DNA of 6,834 bases from Treponema sp. (GTDB taxonomy: Bacteria > Spirochaetota > Spirochaetia > Treponematales > Breznakiellaceae), in assembly GCA_031280065.1 (NCBI GenBank), contig JAITHH010000297.1, forward strand, positions 1-6,834, given 5' to 3'. Of the stretch, positions 1 to 5,244 are shown piece by piece. A program made the translations under genes and the position numbers. The notes below the pieces were generated by a model. The model made no database searches, was not told the origin of the DNA, and saw nothing but the letters and a program-made list of their open reading frames with translations. Each line of letters begins with the position of its first letter. Position 1 is the stretch's first letter.

Positions 1-172
1 TCGCGTGCTCCTTTTCATTCTCCGCGCTTTCCCGGAACAGGGCGGCTATCTGATGGTAGCCGTCCTTCTCCGCCTTGGACGCATAATAGGTGTACTTGTT
101 CCGCGCCTGGGATTCCCCGGCAAATGCGGCGGCCAGGTTCGCCTCGGTCTTTGAACCTTTCAGGTCTTTCAT
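1..172 (-). CDS. rbr: Rubrerythrin, N-terminal part (cut by window edge)
   Basis: The reverse strand reads MKDLKGSKTEANLAAAF and continues open for 57 residues to the window edge. Rubrerythrins are cytoplasmic non-haem diiron proteins of anaerobes that reduce hydrogen peroxide to water. The ferritin-like diiron half is visible: Glu20 in AGESQARNKY, and an ExxH motif at Glu53/His56 (ENEKEH). These are the positions that carry iron ligands in the classic Desulfovibrio protein, and the spacing matches exactly. The C-terminal rubredoxin-like Cys4 domain would lie outside the window, so I cannot tell whether it is present. The ATG at 170-172 is chosen because AAGGAG (179-184) sits 6 bases upstream and the N-terminus aligns with the family. 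A strong -10 box lies just upstream, so it is probably transcribed from its own promoter. It points to an anaerobic or microaerophilic host. Confidence 0.93.
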   Translation of the reverse strand, partial: MKDLKGSKTEANLAAAFAGESQARNKYTYYASKAEKDGYHQIAALFRESAENEKEHA

Positions 173-199
173 GGTTTTCTCCTTCGTATTGGTACTGCT

Positions 200-227
200 A
201 TTATATTGCGCTTCCGTTCTTACGCAA
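200..227 (-). promoter_or_regulatory. Sigma-70-type promoter of rubrerythrin
   Basis: On the minus strand a perfect -10 box TATAAT lies at 200-205. A TTGCGT element at 222-227 (TTG matches the -35 consensus) is separated from it by 16 bp. The transcript would start near 193 and carry a leader of about 20 nt containing the AAGGAG ribosome binding site. I see no clear operator palindrome (for example a PerR box) in the short leader. The -10 is convincing, the -35 only moderate. Confidence 0.6.
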
Positions 228-325
228 GGGCAACGCTGATTAAAGCGAACCGAACCATAGAAGACACGGAAGGGACGCGGAAAGGAAGTCCTTTTCCGTG
301 GTAAAAATAACAGTTGTCCGGGAAC

Positions 326-455
326 CGCAGATTATGCGGATGAAACGGATAGCGCGGATGAAGAGAAACAACATCAGCGTCGAACCGAAGGTTCGCAATC
401 TGTGTATATCCGTGTCATCTGCGGTTTAAATCCGCGTTAATCCGTGCAATCCGTG
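326..455. repeat. Two opposed blocks of ATCYGYG heptamers around a hairpin
   Basis: Ten heptamers close to ATCYGYG are visible. Four lie on the minus strand at 326-332, 335-341, 344-350 and 353-359, with a strict 9-bp period. Six lie on the plus strand, starting at 398, 408, 417, 430, 440 and 449. The six form two triplets with 10- and 9-bp spacing, the second triplet exactly 32 bp after the first. The two blocks face each other and form an imperfect inverted repeat; 323-332 and 417-426 match perfectly over 10 bp. Between them CGAACC-GAA-GGTTCG (381-395) makes a small perfect hairpin. The same flavour (TTCCGTG/CGCGGAA) recurs at 265-300. The function is unknown. It could be a mobile-type intergenic repeat, a protein-binding array or a transcript-end structure for cca. 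Confidence 0.7.
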
Positions 456-477
456 GACTCTGTTTAAAAAACCCGAT

Positions 478-1839
478 TTAATCAGCGTTTCCCCGGTTGA
501 GGTTCCCGGCGATTTTCAGAAGCTGCTCCCGGGTGTTCTGCGCCGGATCGTCCAGGACCGTCTCCAGCAATTCACCCAGAATGATTCCCATGCGCGGACC
601 GGGCTTCACCCCAATCGCCATAAGGTCCGCGCCCGCCACAGCCAGGTCTTTCAAAGAGAAAGCCCGGCCCTGGGCCAGCGCCACCCTTACCCGCTCTTGC
701 AGTGAAAGGAGCAGGTCCGCCGGGGGCTCCCGTCCGGCGGCGGCGTAGGAATCGGCCCGTCTGAGCGCGTAAAGGTCCTCCAGGTTTTCTTCCCCCGCCT
801 TGACGATGAAGCGCCGTATGGCGGCGTCTTTCCACACCGGCTCGTAGTGGAACATGTGTTCCCCGATAAGATGGGCCGTCTGGTCAATGAGCGCGTTGGG
901 ATACCGCAGCCGCTCCATGAGCCGCCGGGCAAGCAGGACCGATTCAGCCTCATGGCGGTAAAAGGTCCATACCCCGTCTTCGCCCATCCGCCGGGTGGAG
1001 GGCTTGCCAATGTCGTGGAAGAGGGCCGCCAGCCGTACCCGCTGGGGGGCGCTGTTCCGCGCCGCGTAATCGCAGGCCAAAAGCGAGTGATCCAGCACGT
1101 CAAAATGGTGAAATCCCTTCTGCTCAATGCCCCGGCATTGGGAGAGTTCGGGGAAAAAGAGCGCCAGGAGCCCGGTCTTTTCCATGAGGAGCAGGGCGGA
1201 CGAGGGGCTGGGGGAGGCGATGATCCTGTCGAATTCATCCCGGACCCGTTCCGGGGAGACTTTGGCGCTGACGGACAGGACATGGGGAACGGCCTCCAGG
1301 GTGGGCCCGTCGATGTCAAAGCCGAGCTGGGCCGCGAAGCGCAGGGCCCGCAGGGGGCGCAGACCGTCCTCGGCAAAGCGTTCTTGGGGATTGCCCACAC
1401 AGCGGATGAGCCGCCGTTTGATGTCCCCCTGGCCGTCAAAGGGGTCAACGAGGCGCAGGGACGGAATTTCCAGGGCGATGGCGTTCATGGTGAAGTCCCG
1501 CCGGGAGAGGTCCTCCTCGATGGAAGCGGCGTAGCGTATTTGGTCGGGCCGGCGTCCGTCGCTGTAGCCCGCCTCGGTGCGGAAGGCGGTTACTTCCAGG
1601 GAATGGCCTTTATAGCGGACGGTAACGGTTCCGTGTTTGATGCCCGTGGGGATTACCCGGCGGAAAAGGGGGATCACCTCCTCGGGGCGGGCGTTGGTGG
1701 CCAGGTCCCAGTCTTTGGCTGGTTTCCCCCGCAGCAGGTCGCGGACAGCGCCGCCGACGAGGAACACCTGTTTCCCGGCGCGGGTAAACTTGGCGGCGGC
1801 TTCCAGCACGACCGGATCGATTCTTAACTTGTCCATCAT
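478..1839 (-). CDS. cca: CCA tRNA nucleotidyltransferase / poly(A) polymerase family, class II, with HD domain
   Basis: The protein (453 aa) is a cytoplasmic enzyme that adds or repairs the 3'-terminal CCA of tRNAs from CTP and ATP. The nucleotidyltransferase head is intact: GGAVRD at 29-34, catalytic DWD at 43-45, a third acidic position at Glu82 (LEVTAFR), and RRDFTMNA at 113-120. The nucleotide-selecting motif EDGLRPLR (157-164) follows. An HD domain has its HD pair at 275-276 (LFHDIGKP) with upstream histidines at 244, 245 and 251; in related enzymes this domain gives phosphatase or phosphodiesterase activity. The length is normal for HD-bearing bacterial CCA enzymes. Two adjacent ATGs (1837-1839 and 1834-1836) are possible starts; both have only a weak GGG-type ribosome binding site, and the start is uncertain by one codon. 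A possible -10 TATAGT on the minus strand at 1845-1850 would give a nearly leaderless transcript. The product could be a poly(A) polymerase instead, since the two families are hard to separate by motif. Confidence 0.88.
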   Translation of the reverse strand: MMDKLRIDPVVLEAAAKFTRAGKQVFLVGGAVRDLLRGKPAKDWDLATNARPEEVIPLFRRVIPTGIKHGTVTVRYKGHSLEVTAFRTEAGYSDGRRPDQIRYAASIEEDLSRRDFTMNAIALEIPSLRLVDPFDGQGDIKRRLIRCVGNPQERFAEDGLRPLRALRFAAQLGFDIDGPTLEAVPHVLSVSAKVSPERVRDEFDRIIASPSPSSALLLMEKTGLLALFFPELSQCRGIEQKGFHHFDVLDHSLLACDYAARNSAPQRVRLAALFHDIGKPSTRRMGEDGVWTFYRHEAESVLLARRLMERLRYPNALIDQTAHLIGEHMFHYEPVWKDAAIRRFIVKAGEENLEDLYALRRADSYAAAGREPPADLLLSLQERVRVALAQGRAFSLKDLAVAGADLMAIGVKPGPRMGIILGELLETVLDDPAQNTREQLLKIAGNLNRGNAD

Positions 1840-1857
1840 CCCGCACTATACTACAAT
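1829..1857 (+). promoter_or_regulatory. Candidate promoter of the thiN-folD unit
   Basis: TTGTCC (1829-1834) and TACAAT (1852-1857) are separated by exactly 17 bp and match the sigma-70 consensus at 4/6 and 5/6 positions. The -35 box lies over the start codons of the divergent cca gene, so the two genes would compete for this stretch. The resulting leader of about 90 nt would include both G/C hairpins before the thiN ribosome binding site. Confidence 0.45.
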
Positions 1858-1873
1858 GACAACCCCAAAGAAA

Positions 1874-1942
1874 CCGGTGCCAACCGGGGGGTGCGGGGGG
1901 CCTGGGCCCCCCGCTGGGGGTTTTAGGGGGCAAAGCCCCCTA
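1874..1942. repeat. G/C-rich stem-loop cluster upstream of thiN
   Basis: Three self-complementary segments follow each other. CCGGT/ACCGG pairs 1874-1878 with 1883-1887. A run of six G plus CC at 1895-1902 pairs with GGCCCCCC at 1905-1912. TAGGGGGC at 1924-1931 pairs perfectly with GCCCCCTA at 1935-1942 across an AAA loop. The last stem ends 4 bases before the AAGGAG ribosome binding site (1947-1952). I recall similar 'GGGGGC-AAA-GCCCCC' segments as dispersed intergenic repeats in some treponemes and clostridia, but cannot check that here. There is no T-run, so this is not a standard terminator. Confidence 0.65.
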
Positions 1943-1956
1943 TACTAAGGAGAACT

Positions 1957-2589
1957 ATGCGAGGCATCGTTTTTACCGGCGGGGAAGGCCCGTTGCCTGA
2001 ATACCGTGCAGCCCTGGCTGGGCAGGCGGACCGCATCGCCGCCGCTGATTCAGGGCTCATGGCCGCCGAAGCCTCCGGCATCCGGCCCCATTGGATCATT
2101 GGCGATATGGATTCCCTGGATGATCCCCGCCGTCTGGAGCGATACCCGCCGGAATGTATCCTCCGTTACCCTGCGGACAAGGATTATACCGACACGGAAC
2201 TGGCTTTGACGCTCCTCTGGGATCAGGGCTGCGATGAAACCTGGCTTATCGGCGGGGGAGGCGGCAGGACGGATCACCTGCTGGCCCTCCGGGCCCTGTT
2301 TGAGCGGGAACGGACGCCGGATCGCTGGTTCACCGCGTCCGAAGATATGCGCCGCCTGCGCCCTGGAGAGCGCTTTACGGCTGAATTGTCCCTGGGGAGC
2401 CTGGTTTCGGTGTTCCCCCTGGGGACCGGGCCCTGGAAAGCCCAGAGTCATGCCCTCAAGTGGCCCCTGGACGGGGTTGCCTGGAACCGGGGCTATGCGG
2501 GGATCAGCAATGTTACGGCGGGGAATCCCGTTTTGATAGAAGCGGCGGGGGGATCGTTTTTGGCGGTTCTGCCGCTGGCTGCTTTATAA
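1957..2589 (+). CDS. thiN: Thiamine pyrophosphokinase
   Basis: The protein (210 aa, the usual size for the bacterial family) transfers pyrophosphate from ATP to thiamine, giving thiamine diphosphate in the cytoplasm. The family motifs occur in order: AADSGL at 29-34, GDMDSL at 49-54, DKDYTDTELA at 74-83 (acidic metal/ATP-binding cluster) and GGGGGRTDHLLA at 99-110. The C-terminal beta domain keeps the SN pair (184-185) followed by a Gly-rich turn (GNP, AGGSF), where the family binds thiamine. The ATG at 1957 has AAGGAG (1947-1952) 4 bases upstream. folD starts 9 bp after the stop, so the two are very likely cotranscribed and translationally coupled. No TPP riboswitch is visible in the leader, which is expected if the cell salvages thiamine rather than regulating synthesis here. 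Confidence 0.93.
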   Translation: MRGIVFTGGEGPLPEYRAALAGQADRIAAADSGLMAAEASGIRPHWIIGDMDSLDDPRRLERYPPECILRYPADKDYTDTELALTLLWDQGCDETWLIGGGGGRTDHLLALRALFERERTPDRWFTASEDMRRLRPGERFTAELSLGSLVSVFPLGTGPWKAQSHALKWPLDGVAWNRGYAGISNVTAGNPVLIEAAGGSFLAVLPLAAL

Positions 2590-2598
2590 GGAAGGACT

Positions 2599-3480
2599 AT
2601 GGCGGCGGTGATCATCGATGGCAAGGCTATTGCGGGCAGGATACGGGCGGAGGTCAAAGAGCGGACCGCGATTCTGCGGGAACGGGGCGTGGTTCCATGC
2701 CTCGCGGTGATCCTGGCGGGGAACGATCCGGCGAGCCTCTCCTATGTGAGCGCCAAGGAAAAGGCCCTGCAGGAAGCGGGGATGGCAAGCATGGATATTC
2801 GCCTGGCGCGGGAAACCGCGGAGGGGGAGATTCTCGCCCGTATCGCCGCCCTCAATGCGGACGCCAGGGTACACGGCATCCTGGTGCAGCTTCCCCTGCC
2901 GGGCCATATCGCCGAAGACCGGGTGATTACGGCCATCGATCCGGCCAAGGATGTGGACGGCTTTCATCCGGTCTCCGCGGGGAATCTGCTCTTGGGCCGG
3001 CCCGGCTTTGTCCCCTGTACGCCCAACGGTGTGCTGGCCCTGCTGCGGGAAATGGGGATTCCTACTGCCGGGGCCCACGCGGTGGTGGTGGGCCGCTCGA
3101 ATATTGTTGGCCGGCCCCTGGCGAATCTCCTCACCCGGCGGGACGTGAACGCCACGGTTACGGTCTGCCACACGGGCACGGCGGATCTGGCCCGGCATAC
3201 CCGGCAGGCGGATATTCTCATTGCCGCGGCGGGGAGGCCGGCGCTGATCACCGCGGACATGGTGCGGGAGGGGGCCGCGGTCATCGATGTGGGGGTAAAC
3301 CGCGTGAATGATCCCCTGGCAAAGAAGGGATACCGGCTCTGCGGGGACGCGGACTTTCAGGCGGTGGCGGAGAAGGCCGCCTGCATTACCCCCGTACCCG
3401 GCGGAGTGGGCCCCATGACCATTGCCATGCTGCTGCGGAACGTGGCGGAGGCGGCGGAGAAGGAGCGGGTACAGCCCTAA
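2599..3480 (+). CDS. folD: Bifunctional methylenetetrahydrofolate dehydrogenase / cyclohydrolase
   Basis: FolD (293 aa) interconverts 5,10-methylene-THF, 5,10-methenyl-THF and 10-formyl-THF in the cytoplasm, supplying formyl groups for purines and initiator tRNA. The signature is complete: YVSAKEKA at 49-56 with the catalytic lysine expected at Lys53, GILVQLPLP at 94-102, DVDGFHP at 119-125, PCTPNG at 140-145, the nucleotide-binding loop VVGRSNIVGRP at 164-174, VIDVGVN in the third quarter, and TPVPGGVGPMT near 264-274 closing the active site. Length is typical. The upstream stop-to-start gap (2590-2598) contains GGAAGGA, serving as the ribosome binding site. No terminator is visible after its stop, so readthrough into the next gene is possible, though a candidate promoter lies there. 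Confidence 0.97.
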   Translation: MAAVIIDGKAIAGRIRAEVKERTAILRERGVVPCLAVILAGNDPASLSYVSAKEKALQEAGMASMDIRLARETAEGEILARIAALNADARVHGILVQLPLPGHIAEDRVITAIDPAKDVDGFHPVSAGNLLLGRPGFVPCTPNGVLALLREMGIPTAGAHAVVVGRSNIVGRPLANLLTRRDVNATVTVCHTGTADLARHTRQADILIAAAGRPALITADMVREGAAVIDVGVNRVNDPLAKKGYRLCGDADFQAVAEKAACITPVPGGVGPMTIAMLLRNVAEAAEKERVQP

Positions 3481-3496
3481 AAAACTAATAAGCCCC

Positions 3497-3526
3497 TGGA
3501 TCAATTACCATGAAGTAGACTATTAT
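3497..3526 (+). promoter_or_regulatory. Candidate promoter of the outer-membrane-type gene
   Basis: TATTAT at 3521-3526 (5/6 match to -10) is preceded after 18 bp by TGGATC at 3497-3502, a weak -35. This would give a leader of about 75 nt ending in a strong AAGGAGG. The local A+T content rises sharply compared with folD, which fits a promoter region. No hairpin of note is seen in the leader. Confidence 0.35.
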
Positions 3527-3608
3527 AGAAACAGCGAATCTATGGACTGCTGTCTAGGTTCAAAACCAAATACAAGGCACTCCGTCAATCTTAAAAGGAG
3601 GATTGAGA

Positions 3609-5042
3609 ATGAAACGGATAACGTTGCCACTGCTCATATTCCTCATGATACTTACCCCGATGGTTGAGGCCAAGGGAAGCAAGGATAATTCGGGAACCGC
3701 CGGCACGGCGGAATCTGCGGAATCTAATGAAGCCGGAGAGGCGGGAACTGCCGAATCAGGGGGAGAAAGCGGGACCGTCTCCGAAGACGGTGAAACCGTC
3801 ACGATAAGCGGGGGCAGTACGCTGGGGCCGACGACCAATGTGGCGTTTCTCAAGCTGTTTGTGGACCCTCCGACGGTTGACACAACGCCCTATTATGACG
3901 CGGCCACGAGAGAAATAAATAATTTAACCTTGAAGACGAAATTCATCCCGATTCGGGTAGAGATGACTGACCCGGATTCGATGATGCCCGACGAACCGCC
4001 CCAAAGCGTTCCGATGCCCGATAATACCCACTATGCGCTGACGGGGGAGGTGTATTATGACGATGAATTTGAGGAATACCACTATCAGCTTTGGCTTTGG
4101 AACATGGTCGAACCTGCCTTGGTCTATACCGATGAACTCGTGGCCGCGGATTTTGACGAGTCGGATATGTATATCCCGGCCATGGTGGAATGGATTTTCT
4201 CCCATGTCTTTTCCGTCAGCGATGAATATGAACTGGGACTCCGTAAGGAAGAGCCGGAGGATGATACCTCTCCCGATAGCGAGGAATGGAAGCATAAATG
4301 GCTCTATCTGGGAATCAAGGGCGGTTTAACGTCCAGGTTCTACCTGTCGGCCCTTCCCGCTGACATTACCGAAGCGGATAAGAGTTCTTTGGGCTTTGAG
4401 GCGGGATTGCAGGCTGCGGTACAGTTCCTCCCCAATTTTGCCGTCCAGGTAGAGGCGCTCTTTACCATGGATAAGGCGAAATTCAACTATATTGAACATC
4501 AGCCGGATACGAATGAAGCTGACGGGGCCTTGCTCCGGGTGGATCATGACTGGGAATACTCATCCTATTCGCTGAACATCCCGGTCCTGATAAAGCTGCC
4601 CTTTAGGCCCCACCGTTTCCTCGTCGCGCCTTATGCTGGTATCTACGTTACCCTGCCGATTGGTCAAATGACCCACTATAATGGAAAAACCGGCGCGGAA
4701 GAGAGCTTCGACTGGAAGAATACCCTCCCGATTGGCTATATCGCGGGCTTTGATCTGGGGATCAAGCTGGGGCCCGGGGTGCTCTTTACGGACATCCGTT
4801 ATGCGGCGGACATTGGAAGGGCGGCACGGGATTCGGGGGATCTTTATACGCGGCACGGCCTCTCTTTCTCCCTGGGCTATGAAATCGGCTTAATTTCAAA
4901 GAAACGCCGGGCGGCGTCCGCCGCTCCCGCGAAACCGGAACCCGCGCCGGAGGAAACTCCCGCCGCTGCCGCCGCTGAAGAACCAGCGGAAGCGTCTGCG
5001 GATGAAGAGACAGAGGACCCTGATTTCGCCCCGGCTGAGTGA
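3609..5042 (+). CDS. Exported protein with predicted outer-membrane beta-barrel domain and A/P/E-rich C-terminal tail
   Basis: The ATG at 3609 is chosen because AAGGAGG (3595-3601) lies 7 bases upstream; an in-frame TTG at 3603 is too close to it. The product has 477 aa. A Sec signal (MKR, then a hydrophobic stretch) ends at VEA-KG near residue 21, with no lipobox Cys. An acidic Gly/Ser/Glu low-complexity stretch runs to about 75. Residues 77-200 form a soluble domain (ALTGEVYYDDEFEEYHYQLW ending in MVEWIFSHVF) that vaguely recalls TolB-N/LpoB-type periplasmic domains; this is a weak guess. Residues 231-430 show alternating polar/hydrophobic strands rich in Gly and aromatics (LYLGIKGGLTSRFYL, LNIPVLIKLPF, FVAPYAG-like strands), as in PF13568-type barrels, probably eight to ten strands. 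After the last strand (LSFSLGYEIGLIS) comes a basic KKRR and a 47-residue Ala/Pro/Glu tail, probably periplasmic. Base composition is less G+C-rich than cca or folD. The specific function is unknown. Confidence 0.8.
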   Translation: MKRITLPLLIFLMILTPMVEAKGSKDNSGTAGTAESAESNEAGEAGTAESGGESGTVSEDGETVTISGGSTLGPTTNVAFLKLFVDPPTVDTTPYYDAATREINNLTLKTKFIPIRVEMTDPDSMMPDEPPQSVPMPDNTHYALTGEVYYDDEFEEYHYQLWLWNMVEPALVYTDELVAADFDESDMYIPAMVEWIFSHVFSVSDEYELGLRKEEPEDDTSPDSEEWKHKWLYLGIKGGLTSRFYLSALPADITEADKSSLGFEAGLQAAVQFLPNFAVQVEALFTMDKAKFNYIEHQPDTNEADGALLRVDHDWEYSSYSLNIPVLIKLPFRPHRFLVAPYAGIYVTLPIGQMTHYNGKTGAEESFDWKNTLPIGYIAGFDLGIKLGPGVLFTDIRYAADIGRAARDSGDLYTRHGLSFSLGYEIGLISKKRRAASAAPAKPEPAPEETPAAAAAEEPAEASADEETEDPDFAPAE

Positions 5043-5105
5043 GAGCCTGTTCAAGTAGAATTTTGGCGTTTGCAACGCCAAAATTCCAGATTTTGAACAG
5101 GCTCT
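5042..5105. repeat. 64-bp nested palindrome touching the stop codon
   Basis: The outer arms, 5042-5054 (AGAGCCTGTTCAA) and 5093-5105, are perfect 13-bp inverted repeats. An inner pair, 5058-5070 (GAATTTTGGCGTT) and 5074-5086, is another perfect 13-bp inverted repeat with a 3-base TGC loop. Asymmetric bulges (3 and 6 bases) lie between the tiers. The first base of the left arm is the last base of the TGA stop. No T-run follows, so it is not a textbook terminator. Size, perfect terminal repeats and the absence of coding fit a miniature inverted-repeat element; a processing or mRNA-stabilising hairpin is the alternative. Confidence 0.75.
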
Positions 5106-5113
5106 AAGGGGTA

Positions 5114-5166
5114 TGTCAGCAGGGCCGCGTAAATCGGCTCTGCTGACAAATTTCTTGAGTTTTTTT
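5114..5166 (+). terminator. Intrinsic terminator after the outer-membrane-type gene
   Basis: TGTCAGCAGGGCCG (5114-5127) pairs with CGGCTCTGCTGACA (5135-5148) over 14 bp with a single G-T pair and a 7-base loop. AAATTTCTTGAG and a run of seven T (5160-5166) follow. The T-run is separated from the stem by about 11 bases, so efficiency may be moderate. It separates the two envelope-protein genes into distinct transcripts. Confidence 0.7.
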
Positions 5167-5195
5167 GTAGGAAAAAGACATTCTGTACCGATACT

Positions 5196-5244
5196 TATGA
5201 TAGGCGAATTCCGGTAAAATTCGCCCGCACCGTAGGAGAAGATA
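5196..5244 (+). promoter_or_regulatory. Leader of the RlpA-like gene: possible -10, 5' hairpin and ribosome binding site
   Basis: A TATGAT at 5196-5201 could be a -10 box, but no good -35 is found at the right distance. GGCGAATT (5203-5210) and AATTCGCC (5218-5225) form a perfect 8-bp stem with a 7-base loop, ending 8 bases before AGGAG (5234-5238). The ribosome binding site is 6 bases from the ATG. A hairpin directly after a possible start site could protect the 5' end or modulate translation; this is inference. Confidence 0.35.

Larger units (their letters stand above)
173..477. other. Gene-free spacer between cca 3' end and rubrerythrin
   Basis: This 305-bp stretch has no supportable coding region. 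From the rubrerythrin side it contains the ribosome binding site (179-184) and promoter (200-227). Next comes a hairpin-capable stretch at 265-300: CACGGAA at 265-271 matches TTCCGTG at 294-300, and a second stem pairs 278-285 with 291-298, including one G-T. A field of ATCYGYG heptamers follows at 326-455. A run of T on the minus strand (near 465-470) follows the cca stop without a good stem in front of it, so a canonical cca terminator is not visible. Confidence 0.7.

Noticed and set aside
340..429. Small plus-strand ORF (29 codons, starting MKRIARMKR) inside the spacer
   Set aside because: It has no ribosome binding site and consists largely of the heptamer repeat field.
326..455. CRISPR array
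   Set aside because: The repeated units are only 7 bp with 2-6 bp between them and lie in both orientations; there are no spacer-length gaps or cas genes.
847..1827. Long open frame (326 codons) on the plus strand opposite cca
   Set aside because: It is antisense to a gene with complete catalytic motifs, its translation is Gly/Pro-rich without domains, and open antisense frames are expected in G+C-rich coding DNA.
1858..1956. TPP or THF riboswitch ahead of thiN-folD
   Set aside because: The leader holds only simple G/C hairpins; none of the conserved TPP (thi-box) or folate aptamer sequences can be found.
2460..3311. Plus-strand frame overlapping thiN and folD
   Set aside because: Gly/Arg-rich out-of-frame translation lying over two certain genes.
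2584..3504. Long minus-strand open frame opposite folD
   Set aside because: folD is full length with every family motif; the antisense product shows Arg/His/Pro-rich composition and no recognisable domain.
3603..3608. TTG start two codons upstream for the outer-membrane-type gene
   Set aside because: It begins 1 base after the AAGGAGG, too close for initiation; the ATG at 3609 has ideal spacing.
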